NCBI GenBank assembly: GCA_016285185.1
Contig: JAEEQG010000161.1
Location: forward strand, 1 to 42,427
Length of the DNA: 42,427 bases
Reading direction: 5' to 3'
Source: Spirochaetota bacterium
GTDB lineage: Bacteria > Spirochaetota > Spirochaetia > Treponematales > Treponemataceae
The first letter of the stretch is position 1. Each line of letters starts with the position of its first letter. Position numbers and translations under genes: made by a program. Below the pieces are notes generated by a model. The model saw only the letters and a list, made by a program, of their open reading frames with translations, made no database searches and was not told the DNA's origin. This document shows positions 31,846 through 40,670 of this stretch, one piece after another.

Positions 31846-31977
31846 TTTACCGAGGGTAAATCGACTGTTTACCTATGGTAAATCTATTATTTACCCATGG
31901 TAAATAGACTATTTACCTATGGTAAATCGACGATGCGCAGAAGGTAAATAAGCTATTTACCATTGGTAAAGCCGTTT
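31846..31977. repeat. Six exact 22-base units with TTTACC...GGTAAA palindrome
   Basis: Units start at 31846, 31868, 31890, 31912, 31934 and 31956. Five show TTTACC-NNN-GGTAAA followed by a 7-base linker such as TAGACTA or TCGACTG; the fifth keeps only the right arm. The period is 22 bases without exception. The sequence is unrelated to the TTTTCATC array 42 bases upstream or the arrays at 1756-2007. Confidence 0.92.
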
Positions 31978-32009
31978 TGCGGCAACCGTTCCGTTTATTT
32001 TGCGACAGG

Positions 32010-32243
32010 CTAGAGCTTTGCGGCAAGCTGTTCTATCGTTTCCAGCGGAAGTCCTGTACATGCTGATATTTCTTCAAATGTAAGCTTATTCATAGACAGC
32101 ATATTCCGTGCCGCTTCAAGCTTGGCTTCTGTTTTTGCTTCTTCCATTATGTCATAATCATGAAGATTGCATCTCATATACTCGCTCCTGAACTTTTCGT
32201 CCTTCATGACCTTACCAAACATATAGTCATCGGTAAAAGTCAA
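32010..32243 (-). pseudogene. Internally deleted Rpn/PD-(D/E)XK transposase-type gene
   Basis: The 77-codon frame joins two parts. The first 20 or so residues (MTFTDDYMFGKVMKDE) are the typical start of Rpn-like recombination-promoting nucleases, and the last 45 (EAKTEAKLEAARNMLSMNKL, then FEEISACTGLPLETIEQLAA) are their usual C-terminal tail. The 200 or more residues expected between, including the nuclease core, are gone, and the reading frame is kept. The product would have no nuclease activity. It lies between the 22-base arrays and secA. These genes are abundant in treponemes, so it is a good lineage hint. Confidence 0.7.
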
Positions 32244-32265
32244 CTTTTCAAATGTGTGCGATGTC

Positions 32266-32294
32266 TTGCCAGTAGCAAAAATAAATAGTAAATT
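32266..32294 (+). promoter_or_regulatory. Candidate promoter of secA
   Basis: -35 TTGCCA (32266-32271), 17 bases, -10 TAAATT (32289-32294). The predicted transcription start falls on or next to the secA ATG at 32301, and no Shine-Dalgarno is present, so a leaderless mRNA is possible. Confidence 0.4.
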
Positions 32295-32300
32295 AAAAAC

Positions 32301-35072
32301 ATGAGTATCGCAGATAAAATTATGACCGTCATTTTTGGTTCAAAACATGAACGGGACATAAAGGAACTTATTCCAATCGTTAAAAAAGTCAATGAAAAAG
32401 AATCCTGGGCGGCTTCTCTTACCGAAGACCAGTTCCATGAACAGACTGAAAAATTCAAAAAACAGATTGCGGAGGGAACTTCGCTTGATGATATACTGCC
32501 CGAAGCTTTTGCCCTTGCGAGGGAAGCTTCTAAACGCATGCTCGGTGAGCGACCGTACGACACACAGATTATGGGTTCAATCGTTCTGCATTCCGGCAGA
32601 CTTGCCGAATTAAAGACCGGTGAAGGTAAAACCCTTATGACTGTTGCGCCCGCCTATTTGAACGCGTTAACGGGTAAAGGCGTTCACGTTGTTACCGTAA
32701 ACGATTACCTTACCGAACGAAACGCCGACTGGATGCGCCCCGTTTATTCGTACCTCGGTGTTACCGTCGGCGCAATACTTGCGAACATGGACAACGAGCA
32801 GCGCAAACAGGCTTATAACTGCGACATTACTTACGGAACAAACAATGAGTTTGGGTTTGACTATCTGCGCGACAATATGAAATTTCCGCCCGAACAAAAA
32901 GTTCAGCGCGGTTTTGCTTATGCCATTGTGGACGAAATAGACTCAATCCTCATAGATGAAGCGCGAACACCGCTTATTATTTCAGGTCAGGGCGAAGACG
33001 ACACCTACAAATTCCACGAGGTGGACAAATACGTTAACCAGCTTTCGGAAGTTAAAAAGAACCCCGAAACCGACGAGTACCCGGACGAAGTTCAGGGAGA
33101 AGTTGTTGAAGGCGACTACAAGCTTAACGAAAAGAACAAGGGTGTTGCATTTACCGATCAGGGTATGCTGCACATTGAAGAAATCCTTAAAAAGCATAAC
33201 ATTATTACAAGCGGCAGTCTTTTTGACGAAGAAAACTTTGAATACATCCACTATTTTACACAAGCTGTGCGCGCACACAAGCTGTACAAGCCCGATGTAG
33301 ATTATGTTGTTAAAGACGGCGAAGTTCAGATTGTAGACGAGTTTACCGGACGTATTCTTGAAGGACGCCGTTACGGTGACGGTCTGCATCAGGCTATAGA
33401 AGCCAAAGAACACATAAAGATTGCCCAGCGCAACCGTACTCTGGCAACAATCACATTCCAGAACTTTTTCCGTATGTACCAAAAGCTTTCCGGTATGACC
33501 GGTACAGCTGACACGGAAGCCGTTGAGTTCAACAAGATTTATAACCTTGACGTTGTTGTTGTTCCAACCAATAAGCCTGTTGCCCGTGTTGACGAAAACG
33601 ACGAGGTTTATCTGACCGAAGGCGACAAGTGGCAGGCAATCTGCAACGAAATTATCCGTATCCACAAAACCGGACAGCCGGTTCTTGTCGGTACAATCTC
33701 AATTGAAAAATCCGAGCTGCTTTCTTCAATGCTCACCAAATGCGGCGTTCGCCATGAGGTTCTTAACGCAAAGAACCACGCACGCGAAGCTCTCATTATT
33801 GCGGAAGCCGGTGCAAAAAACGCCGTTACTATTGCAACAAACATGGCAGGACGCGGTACCGATATCAAGCTCGGCGGCAACCCCGAATTCCGTGCGCGCA
33901 AGCGTGCCGGCACTGAAGCAACGCCGGAACAGTATGAGGCTGCTCTTAAGATTGAAAAAGAACAGTGGCAGAAAGACTATGAGGAAGTAAAAGCACTCGG
34001 CGGTCTTTGTGTACTTGGTACAGAACGCCATGAGAGCCGCCGTATTGATAACCAGCTGCGTGGTCGTTCAGGCCGTCAGGGTGACCCGGGTCGCAGTAAA
34101 TTCTATCTCTCGCTTGACGATGACCTTATGAGGCTGTTCGGCGGCGAAAAGATGAAGATGATGATGAGCCGCATCGGTATGCAGAGCGGCGAGCCTATTT
34201 ATCATCCGTGGCTCAGCAAGACAATAGAAAAGGCACAGACAAAGGTTGAGGAACGCAACTTTGAAATAAGAAAGCACCTGCTCGATTATGACGATGTTCT
34301 GAACGAACAGCGCACATTCATTTACGGACAGCGTGACGATATTATAGCCGACAATGAGCTGCCTAAGCGCGTTATGCAGACGGCGAGTGATACAATAGAA
34401 GATTTTATTGACGAGTATAAGCACGATGCGCGCAAAAATTCGGACGAAGCTGTTTCCGCCCTGTTCAATCAGGTTAAGGAAACATTCGGTCTTACGCTGA
34501 ATCTCGACAAATCCGCTTATCTCGGTACCAAGAACAGCGAAAATCTGCAGGCCGACATTCTTGAAGAAATGCGCAAGGATTTGCAGGAAAAAGAACTGCT
34601 TGCCGGTAAAGAGAACCTTAATATGTTTATTCGTTCACTTTACATTCAGGCGATTGACCGCAAATGGCTTGACCACCTTGAAACGCTTGAAGCTCTGCGC
34701 GAAGCTGTTTATCTGCGTTCATACGGTTCCAAAAATCCTCTTACCGAATACAAAATTGACGGTTTTAACATTTTTTACGATATGCTTGATTCAATCAGGC
34801 TTGATATTGCACGCAAGGTTTTCCGCGTAAAGATTCAGGTTGGTCCTGCAAATTACGAGCGTTCGCGCCGAGCTGTGCGCAATGTGAACGAGCAGCATCA
34901 GGATGCGGGCATGTTTGCGGGTGGTATGCAGGCAGCAGGTGGACGTTCTGTTGTATCGGCTCAGAGCCGTCCCGAAAGTGCCACATACGTACGTGCAACG
35001 CCTAAGGTTGGACGCAACGAACCGTGTCCGTGCGGAAGCGGTAAAAAGTACAAGAACTGCTGCGGAAGATAG
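32301..35072 (+). CDS. secA: Preprotein translocase ATPase SecA
   Basis: SecA drives preproteins through SecYEG by ATP hydrolysis. The 923-residue protein has Walker A in [10 protein letters not shown], Walker B-type [16 protein letters not shown], the helicase motif [14 protein letters not shown] and [20 protein letters not shown]. The C-terminus has the zinc-binding, SecB-contacting tail [16 protein letters not shown]. Start [19 protein letters not shown] agrees with the family. No Shine-Dalgarno lies within 20 bases upstream, which is odd for so central a gene. plsC follows after 34 bases, probably in the same transcript. Confidence 0.98.
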   Translation: MSIADKIMTVIFGSKHERDIKELIPIVKKVNEKESWAASLTEDQFHEQTEKFKKQIAEGTSLDDILPEAFALAREASKRMLGERPYDTQIMGSIVLHSGRLAELKTGEGKTLMTVAPAYLNALTGKGVHVVTVNDYLTERNADWMRPVYSYLGVTVGAILANMDNEQRKQAYNCDITYGTNNEFGFDYLRDNMKFPPEQKVQRGFAYAIVDEIDSILIDEARTPLIISGQGEDDTYKFHEVDKYVNQLSEVKKNPETDEYPDEVQGEVVEGDYKLNEKNKGVAFTDQGMLHIEEILKKHNIITSGSLFDEENFEYIHYFTQAVRAHKLYKPDVDYVVKDGEVQIVDEFTGRILEGRRYGDGLHQAIEAKEHIKIAQRNRTLATITFQNFFRMYQKLSGMTGTADTEAVEFNKIYNLDVVVVPTNKPVARVDENDEVYLTEGDKWQAICNEIIRIHKTGQPVLVGTISIEKSELLSSMLTKCGVRHEVLNAKNHAREALIIAEAGAKNAVTIATNMAGRGTDIKLGGNPEFRARKRAGTEATPEQYEAALKIEKEQWQKDYEEVKALGGLCVLGTERHESRRIDNQLRGRSGRQGDPGRSKFYLSLDDDLMRLFGGEKMKMMMSRIGMQSGEPIYHPWLSKTIEKAQTKVEERNFEIRKHLLDYDDVLNEQRTFIYGQRDDIIADNELPKRVMQTASDTIEDFIDEYKHDARKNSDEAVSALFNQVKETFGLTLNLDKSAYLGTKNSENLQADILEEMRKDLQEKELLAGKENLNMFIRSLYIQAIDRKWLDHLETLEALREAVYLRSYGSKNPLTEYKIDGFNIFYDMLDSIRLDIARKVFRVKIQVGPANYERSRRAVRNVNEQHQDAGMFAGGMQAAGGRSVVSAQSRPESATYVRATPKVGRNEPCPCGSGKKYKNCCGR

Positions 35073-35106
35073 AGTAATTTTAAATAATATAGATGGAAGG
35101 TATCTG

Positions 35107-35817
35107 ATGAAAACTCTCATTGCTGCTATAAAAATCCTCATAAATCTTATCAGCTACAACAAAGAGCTGAAAACTGCCCAAAAACTGAATAAAGAAGGCA
35201 AAATTGCGGAAAGGGATGCGTTTGTTAATCCGCTTGTTCAACAATGGGCAAAGTTTATTATAGGCATTACCGGAAAGAATACTACGGTTTCGGTTACAGG
35301 CACGGAAAACATTCCTAAAGATTCGGCCTGTGTTTTTATCGGTAATCATCAGGGATATTTTGATATTCCTCTTTTGCTCTCATGTGTAAACAAGCCGATT
35401 GCTTTTATTGCAAAGAAAGAAATAAAAAAGGTTCCGTTCCTGAACAAATGGATGGATCTTATGCAGTGTACTTTTCTTGACAGGAATAATCCCCGCCAGA
35501 CTGTACAGGCCATGGCCGAGGCTGTTGAGAATGTTAAAAAAGGATACTCTCTCGTTATTTTTCCTGAAGGACACAGGAGCAAGGGCAAGCCTATGCAGGA
35601 TTTTAAACCCGGCAGTTTTAAGCTTGCGTTCCGTTCTGAAGCACCGATTGTTCCTGTAACGATTGACGGTACCTGGAAGTTGTTTGAAGAAAAGGGACTG
35701 CGCTCCGCGGATTTGAGGCTGATTATTCATCCGCCCGTTGAAACAAAAGGTTTGACTAGGGAAGAACAGGCGGAATTGCCTGCAAAGATTCAAAAAACAA
35801 TAGCAGATGCACTTTAG
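35107..35817 (+). CDS. plsC: 1-acyl-sn-glycerol-3-phosphate acyltransferase
   Basis: PlsC adds the second acyl chain to lysophosphatidic acid at the inner membrane. The 236-residue product has the catalytic NHxxxxD motif as GNHQGYFDIPLL, and the phosphate-binding FPEGHRSKGK; VPVTIDGTW is the third family block. The N-terminus (LIAAIKILINLISY) is the amphipathic or membrane anchor. GGAAGG before ATG 35107 fixes the start; an in-frame extension would run into secA. Its last codons form one arm of the hairpin that terminates nagB from the opposite strand. Confidence 0.92.
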   Translation: MKTLIAAIKILINLISYNKELKTAQKLNKEGKIAERDAFVNPLVQQWAKFIIGITGKNTTVSVTGTENIPKDSACVFIGNHQGYFDIPLLLSCVNKPIAFIAKKEIKKVPFLNKWMDLMQCTFLDRNNPRQTVQAMAEAVENVKKGYSLVIFPEGHRSKGKPMQDFKPGSFKLAFRSEAPIVPVTIDGTWKLFEEKGLRSADLRLIIHPPVETKGLTREEQAELPAKIQKTIADAL

Positions 35818-35831
35818 TTGCACATCTGCTA
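35792..35831 (-). terminator. nagB terminator inside the plsC 3' end
   Basis: On the minus strand TAGCAGATG (35831-35823) pairs with CATCTGCTA (35809-35801), followed by TTGTTTTTTG. The hairpin and T-run overlap the last nine codons of plsC, so coding and termination share the same bases. Confidence 0.8.
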
Positions 35832-35839
35832 AACCTGAC

Positions 35840-36643
35840 TTAAATGCTGTTGTCGTAGTTTGAAGACTCAATTTCCTTAAAGTATTTGACTGTTCCCACT
35901 TTAAGTTCGTCCGTGGCGTCTTCGTCGCAGACGATTACGGCGTTTGGATGCATTTGCAGTGCACTTACGGTCCACATTTGCGAAATGCCTTCTTCTACCG
36001 CGTGTTTAAGAGCCTGTGCCTTGTTGTGTCCGTTTATGAGAATAAGAACTTCTCTCGCGTCACAGATTGTTCCAACGCCCACTGTTAAGGCTGTAGTCGG
36101 TACTTTGGAAATATCGCCGCCGAAAAATCTTGAGTTTACTATGATTGTGTCTTTTGTGAGCGCGTTCTGACGGGTACGTGATGCAAGCGAAGAACCCGGC
36201 TCGTTAAATGCGATGTGTCCGTCAACGCCGACTCCGCCCAAAAACAAGTCGATTCCGCCGTAAGAAGCAATCGCTTTTTCGTATGCGTCACATTCCGCCT
36301 GAAGGTTTTTTGCCATTCCGTTGAGAATGTGGATGTTTTCTTTTTTTATATCTATGTGTTTAAAAAAGTTTTCGTGCATAAAGTAGTGGTAGCTCTGGTC
36401 GTGCTTTTCATCCAGGCCCACATATTCGTCCATGTTGAATGTAACTACGTTTTCAAAGGAAACTTTGCCTTTTTTGTTCAAATCAATAAGATTGCGGTAT
36501 GTGCCAAGTGGTGTTGAACCGGTAGGGAGTCCTAGTACAAAAGGTTTTTTTGCCGTCGGCTTAAAATCGTTTATTTTTTTTGCTATGTGGTTTGCCGCCC
36601 ACTTTGCGCAGTCATCGTAATTGTCACGGATGATAAGTCTCAT
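35840..36643 (-). CDS. nagB: Glucosamine-6-phosphate deaminase
   Basis: NagB converts glucosamine 6-phosphate to fructose 6-phosphate and ammonia, feeding amino sugars into glycolysis. The 267-residue enzyme shows the phosphate loop [15 protein letters not shown], the catalytic NMDEYVGL region and [16 protein letters not shown]. The C-terminal part with [18 protein letters not shown] is also standard. TGGAG lies 5-6 bases before the ATG, immediately after the T-run of a hairpin, so nagB may be controlled by attenuation. No other amino-sugar gene is adjacent in the window. Confidence 0.96.
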   Translation of the reverse strand: MRLIIRDNYDDCAKWAANHIAKKINDFKPTAKKPFVLGLPTGSTPLGTYRNLIDLNKKGKVSFENVVTFNMDEYVGLDEKHDQSYHYFMHENFFKHIDIKKENIHILNGMAKNLQAECDAYEKAIASYGGIDLFLGGVGVDGHIAFNEPGSSLASRTRQNALTKDTIIVNSRFFGGDISKVPTTALTVGVGTICDAREVLILINGHNKAQALKHAVEEGISQMWTVSALQMHPNAVIVCDEDATDELKVGTVKYFKEIESSNYDNSI

Positions 36644-36654
36644 TTTTTCTCCAT

Positions 36655-36696
36655 AAAAAAAGCAGTTCAGAATGTGATAAACGCATACTGAACTGC
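36655..36696 (-). terminator. Intrinsic terminator or attenuator between uraA and nagB
   Basis: Minus strand: GCAGTTCAG (36696-36688) and CTGAACTGC (36670-36662) form a perfect 9-bp stem with a 17-base loop, then seven T (36661-36655). The nagB ribosome site follows directly. It ends uraA transcripts and may also attenuate a nagB leader. Confidence 0.85.
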
Positions 36697-36706
36697 CTTG
36701 CAGATT

Positions 36707-36735
36707 ATATTATTTTTTGTCTTTAGGAATTACAA
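36707..36735 (-). promoter_or_regulatory. Candidate nagB promoter at the uraA stop
   Basis: Minus strand: -35 TTGTAA (36735-36730) and, at 17 bases, TAATAT (36712-36707); a perfect TATAAT overlaps it at 36709-36704 with a 20-base spacing. If used, the transcript would start just before the terminator-like hairpin, giving a short leader with an attenuator. Confidence 0.4.
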
Positions 36736-38005
36736 GATTCAAAAGAATACCGACTAATGTTGCGAGTGCTACACCGCCCAGTGAGAAGTTAAAGCTGCTG
36801 CCGATTTTGAACTGCAGAATTCCGCCGCCGATTCCTATTACCATAATGACTGAAGAAATTGTGAGATTTCTTTTGTCCTGATAGTCAACGCCGCTTTCTA
36901 CGATTGTGCGCAGACCGCTTGATGCGATTAATCCGTAAAGGAGCATTGAAATACCGCCCATAACAGGGTTAGGAATAGTCTGAATAAGTGCGCCGAATTT
37001 CTGGAAGAATGACAGGATAAGCGCTATAACTGCTGCTCCGCCGATAACCCAGACGCTGTATACTTTTGTAATAGCCATAACACCGATGTTTTCGCCGTAT
37101 GTGGTGTTTGGCGGTCCGCCCCAAACTGCAGCCCATGCTGTTGCAAGACCGTCGCCGAGCAATGTGCGGTGAAGTCCCGGATCCTTGTAAAAGTCCTTGC
37201 CTACAACTCTTGATGTTACAAGAGTGTCTCCGAGATGTTCGCAGATTGTTGCGAGCGAAACGATGACGAATGTGAGGATTGCAACAAGATTGAATTTTGG
37301 AGCAAGCCAGAATGCTTTGCCTGTGGAGTCAATCTGAAGGAAAGGAAGTCCGAACCACTTTGCGTTTGCAACCGCAGAAAAGTCGATCAGTTTGTATGCG
37401 GGAAAGAAGCATCCCATGATGAGTGTAAACAGATAGCCGCCTACAAGTCCTATCAAAATGGCAATTGTGTTAAAGAAGCCTTTAAGAAAGATTGTTGCAA
37501 TGATTGCTATTGCAAGTGTAACGATTGCTATTGACAAGTAAACGAGGGAGTATTCGCCGTTGTTGTACATTGCCGAATTCATTGCTGTAGGAGCAAGGTT
37601 CAGTCCTATTACGATGATAACAGAACCGATTACAACAGGCGGAAGAGCCTTGTCCAGCCAGTCTTTGCCTGAAACCTTTATTATTCCAGCAACAATCGCG
37701 TAAAAAAGACCTGCGCAGATTGCACCGCCCAAAGCGTAGGCTCTGCCGTAGGCTTCGGAAATGGTAATCAGTGCTGGAATAAAAGCGAATGATGAACCCA
37801 GGAACGCCGGAACTTTTGCGCCTGTACAAAGAATGTAAATCAATGTACCTGTTCCTGCCGTAAAAAGTGCTGTGGAAGGATTGAATCCTGTCAGCAGCGG
37901 AACTAAAACCGTAGCTCCAAACATGGCGAATACATGCTGAAAACTTAGCGGAATCCAACGCAGTAACGGAGGTTTTTCGTTTACTCCGAACATGTCGTTA
38001 CTCAT
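36710..38005 (-). CDS. uraA: Uracil/xanthine permease family transporter
   Basis: The 431-residue inner-membrane protein has about 12-14 hydrophobic segments of the nucleobase:cation symporter-2 fold. Characteristic parts are LSFQHVFAMFGATVLVPLL near the start, PAFLGSSFAFIPAL, EHLGDTLVTSRVVGKDFYKD and PNTTYGENIGVMAITKVYS. These match UraA, which takes up uracil with protons. I chose ATG 38005 because TTGGAG precedes it; the frame is open further upstream but covers the promoter region. Xanthine transport is a less likely alternative. It has its own extended -10 promoter and terminator. Confidence 0.9.
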   Translation of the reverse strand: MSNDMFGVNEKPPLLRWIPLSFQHVFAMFGATVLVPLLTGFNPSTALFTAGTGTLIYILCTGAKVPAFLGSSFAFIPALITISEAYGRAYALGGAICAGLFYAIVAGIIKVSGKDWLDKALPPVVIGSVIIVIGLNLAPTAMNSAMYNNGEYSLVYLSIAIVTLAIAIIATIFLKGFFNTIAILIGLVGGYLFTLIMGCFFPAYKLIDFSAVANAKWFGLPFLQIDSTGKAFWLAPKFNLVAILTFVIVSLATICEHLGDTLVTSRVVGKDFYKDPGLHRTLLGDGLATAWAAVWGGPPNTTYGENIGVMAITKVYSVWVIGGAAVIALILSFFQKFGALIQTIPNPVMGGISMLLYGLIASSGLRTIVESGVDYQDKRNLTISSVIMVIGIGGGILQFKIGSSFNFSLGGVALATLVGILLNLVIPKDKK

Positions 38006-38034
38006 ATTTATCTCCAATAAAATAGGCTTTTTTG

Positions 38035-38043
38035 AGTATAACA
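38035..38043 (-). promoter_or_regulatory. Extended -10 promoter element of uraA
   Basis: Minus strand TGTTATACT (38043-38035) is an extended -10 (TGnTATACT), 29 bases before the start; no good -35 at 17 bases is seen. Confidence 0.45.
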
Positions 38044-38081
38044 CAACCAAAAAAACATGAACAGGGCAGAACTGGACTCTA

Positions 38082-38110
38082 TTGCTATTTTTTTGTTTAA
38101 ACCTTATATT
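38082..38110 (+). promoter_or_regulatory. Promoter of the thiBPQ operon
   Basis: -35 TTGCTA (38082-38087), 17 bases, -10 TATATT (38105-38110). Transcription would start around 38116, right at the 5' edge of the TPP riboswitch. Confidence 0.6.
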
Positions 38111-38113
38111 ATG

Positions 38114-38210
38114 CGCACCGGGGTGTAAAACACTTTGTTTTGCTGAGATTATACCCGCAGAATATCGTATGATGTTCCAACCTGATCCAGATAATACTGG
38201 CGGAGGGAGT
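38114..38210 (+). promoter_or_regulatory. TPP riboswitch (THI element)
   Basis: The conserved THI-box blocks occur in order: CGGGGTG (from about 38119), GCTGAGATTATACCC (about 38142-38156), then CCTGATCCAGATAATACTGG and CGGAGGGA (about 38181-38208). These bind the pyrimidine and pyrophosphate parts of thiamine pyrophosphate. The last block, GGAGGGA, is also the ribosome site of the next gene, so ligand binding most likely hides it and shuts off translation. No separate terminator hairpin is seen between the aptamer and the gene. Confidence 0.95.
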
Positions 38211-38211
38211 A

Positions 38212-39225
38212 ATGAAGACTCGTCTTTTTTTACCCTTTTTATTTTTATGTTGTTTTTCGGCTGTCTTTGCTGCCGGAAAAAAAGATTCTCAAAAACCACA
38301 GGAATTGGTTGTTTATGCCTATGACTCGTTCGTTGCCGAATGGGGGCCGGGACCTGAGCTTATTGCAAAATTTGAAGCAAAAACCGGTTATTCTGTAACG
38401 ATGCTGTCTTGCGGTGATGCGGCGCAGGCTCTTTCAAGGGTTGTACTCGAGAAGAACGCTCCAAAAGGTGACGTTGTAATCGGAATTGACAACCAGCTTT
38501 ACAGCAGGGCTGTGGAAGAAGGTGTTCTGCAAAGTTATAAACCTGCTGGTGCTGACAAGATTATAAGAAAGGATTTGCGTTTTTCTGACGACTGGTATTT
38601 GACTCCCTACGACTGGAGTTATTTTGCGATTATATGGGATAGTAAATCTACAGTTCCTGCACCGAAGAGCCTTGCCGACTTGACAAAAGAAATCTACCGC
38701 AAAAAGCTCATTCTTATGGATCCGCGCCTTAGTACTCCTGGTCTTGGTTTTGTTACATGGACAAAAGGGGTTTTCGGTGACGGATACAAAGAGTTCTGGA
38801 ATCAGCTTAAGCCTAATGTACTTACCATGGCACCGGGATGGGATGCGGGTTACGGACTTTTTACGGCTGGAGAAGCGCCGCTTGTAATAAGCTACACAAC
38901 AAGCCCTGCGTATCATGTTGAGTACGACAATACTGACAGATACAAGGCTTTGATTTTTCCTGAAGGTCATCCTGTACAGATTGAAGGCGCGGGCATTATT
39001 AAGGGCGCAAAAAACCTTAAAGCCGCTAAAGAATTCATAGACTTTTTAATTACGGAAGAAGCTCAGGACGTGCTTCCGCTTACTCAGTGGATGTATCCTG
39101 TAAATGAAAACGTAAAGTTACCGCCGTGCTACGATGCAGCGCCTATGGCAGATAAAACCGTTAGCGCCGGCGAAGCTGAAGTTTTGGAAGCTGTTGATAC
39201 GGTTCTCCAGATTCTTTCAAAATAA
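38212..39225 (+). CDS. thiB: Thiamine-type ABC transporter, substrate-binding protein
   Basis: This 337-residue periplasmic protein is expected to bind thiamine, TMP or TPP and deliver it to ThiPQ. A signal peptide is clear (LFLPFLFLCCFSAVFAAG); the CC pair inside it could also serve as a lipobox, so a lipoprotein is possible. The mature start ELVVYAYDSFVAEWGPGPEL is almost the E. coli ThiB signature. TPYDWSYFAIIWDSK and LSTPGLGFVTWTKG are ligand-site regions of the family. The start codon lies right behind the ribosome site sequestered in the TPP riboswitch. thiP follows after 8 bases. Confidence 0.94.
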   Translation: MKTRLFLPFLFLCCFSAVFAAGKKDSQKPQELVVYAYDSFVAEWGPGPELIAKFEAKTGYSVTMLSCGDAAQALSRVVLEKNAPKGDVVIGIDNQLYSRAVEEGVLQSYKPAGADKIIRKDLRFSDDWYLTPYDWSYFAIIWDSKSTVPAPKSLADLTKEIYRKKLILMDPRLSTPGLGFVTWTKGVFGDGYKEFWNQLKPNVLTMAPGWDAGYGLFTAGEAPLVISYTTSPAYHVEYDNTDRYKALIFPEGHPVQIEGAGIIKGAKNLKAAKEFIDFLITEEAQDVLPLTQWMYPVNENVKLPPCYDAAPMADKTVSAGEAEVLEAVDTVLQILSK

Positions 39226-39233
39226 ATTAACGC

Positions 39234-40670
39234 ATGCAGTTTGTTTTTTCATTGCGCCTGTGGAACGTAATACTTTTTACGGTGATACAGGCGTGTGTTT
39301 CAACTTTTATTGCCGTAGCTGTTGGAATGCCAGCAGGATGGCTTACCGCAAAACGGAGATTTATAGGTAAATCCATGTTTTCCGTAATTACGGCGGTTCC
39401 TTTCTGTGTGCCGCCGCTATTGATTGCGCTTGGTGTTGTAATGTATTACGGCATGAACGGTGTGATAAACAAACTTGCGGCGCAGTTTTCGCTTCCGGCT
39501 TTTACCGGTTTGTATTCTTTCGGCGGAATTGTTTTTACGCACGGTTTTTACAACTTTCCCATCATAATGCGAATGTGTTCTGACGCCTGGGCAAAAATAC
39601 CGCCGGAAGAATCTGATGCGGCACGACTTTTGGGTGCCGGTCGGTTCAGAATTTTCAGAACGATTACACTGTACCAGCTTGCACCGTCACTTGCATCGGC
39701 TTCTATTCTTGTTTTTTTGTACTGCTTTTTCAGTTTTATAATTGTTCTGCTGCTCGGCGGAGTAGGACTCAGTACAATAGAGGTTGAAGTTTATCAGGCC
39801 GTAAGGGCTTCGGTTGACATTGCACAGGCGGTAAAACTTGCTGTGCTCGAAACTCTTGTTGCTTTGGGCGCTGTATTTTTGTATTCAAAACTGGAACAGA
39901 ACGCTTCCAAAAACAGGGAAGTAAGTTTTTCTGCAAGGGTAGATGCAAAGCCTGTTACAGGCATTGCGGAAAAAGTCCTTACAGCGTTATTCGTTCTATT
40001 TATACTTGTTTTTTTTGCAGGACCGCTGCTGACCATTCTGTATAAGTCTTTCGGTTCTTATTCCGTTCTGCTGAAACGAAGGAATTTTGCAAAATCTATT
40101 GTAAATACTGTTACTGTCGGAATTTTTACAGCCTGCCTTTGTGTGCTGACCGGGACTGTTTATGCATTTTTTGTTCATATGCGTGATTCCGACAAGAAAA
40201 ACTATTTTCTACGGCTTTTGTTCCCTATGCTGCCGGTAGCAGTTTCGCCGGTTGCGGCCGGGATTATAATTATTCTTGTTTTTGGACAGGGAAATGTTGC
40301 TTCACTTGTAATTGTACAGACACTTCTTTTTTGGCCGTTCGCATACAAGCAGATAATTTCTGCGCTGGATAAAATACCGGTACAGGTTGAAGAAAGCGCA
40401 AGTCTTCTTTCCATGCGTTCCATGGATGTTCCTCTGCGTATTTATGTTCCTGTATGCGGAAAATCGTTTTTCTCTGCATTTGCATTCTGTTTTGCCATGA
40501 GTGCCGGAGACACAACAATTCCGCTGGTTCTTTCTATTCCTAATTTTGAAACATTGTCACTTTTTACATACAGGCTTGCCGGTGCATATCGCTTTAATGA
40601 GGCGTGTGCTGCGGGAATGGTTCTTGCCCTGCTTTCGGCAGGTGTTTTTGCTCTGGGAAAAAAGAAATGA
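39234..40670 (+). CDS. thiP: Thiamine-type ABC transporter, permease
   Basis: The 478-residue inner-membrane protein has two copies of the binding-protein-dependent permease domain, about 6 hydrophobic segments each, as in ThiP and iron FbpB types. The EAA loops are visible: PPEESDAARLLGAGRFRIFR (about residues 122-141) in the first half and PVQVEESASLLSMRSMDVP in the second. No clear Shine-Dalgarno precedes the ATG, so translation is probably coupled to thiB. The stop overlaps the thiQ start (ATGA). The riboswitch upstream makes a thiamine substrate far more likely than iron. Confidence 0.92.
   Translation: MQFVFSLRLWNVILFTVIQACVSTFIAVAVGMPAGWLTAKRRFIGKSMFSVITAVPFCVPPLLIALGVVMYYGMNGVINKLAAQFSLPAFTGLYSFGGIVFTHGFYNFPIIMRMCSDAWAKIPPEESDAARLLGAGRFRIFRTITLYQLAPSLASASILVFLYCFFSFIIVLLLGGVGLSTIEVEVYQAVRASVDIAQAVKLAVLETLVALGAVFLYSKLEQNASKNREVSFSARVDAKPVTGIAEKVLTALFVLFILVFFAGPLLTILYKSFGSYSVLLKRRNFAKSIVNTVTVGIFTACLCVLTGTVYAFFVHMRDSDKKNYFLRLLFPMLPVAVSPVAAGIIIILVFGQGNVASLVIVQTLLFWPFAYKQIISALDKIPVQVEESASLLSMRSMDVPLRIYVPVCGKSFFSAFAFCFAMSAGDTTIPLVLSIPNFETLSLFTYRLAGAYRFNEACAAGMVLALLSAGVFALGKKK

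Noticed and set aside
32982-33665. 227-codon minus-strand frame inside secA
   Set aside because: Same reason: shadow of conserved coding sequence in secA.
38006-38299. N-terminal extension of uraA by 98 codons
   Set aside because: The extension covers the uraA promoter and the antisense of the TPP riboswitch; a good Shine-Dalgarno supports ATG 38005.
40604-40666. 21-codon upstream extension of thiQ
   Set aside because: It lies inside thiP; the ATG overlapping the thiP stop gives the normal ThiQ start.
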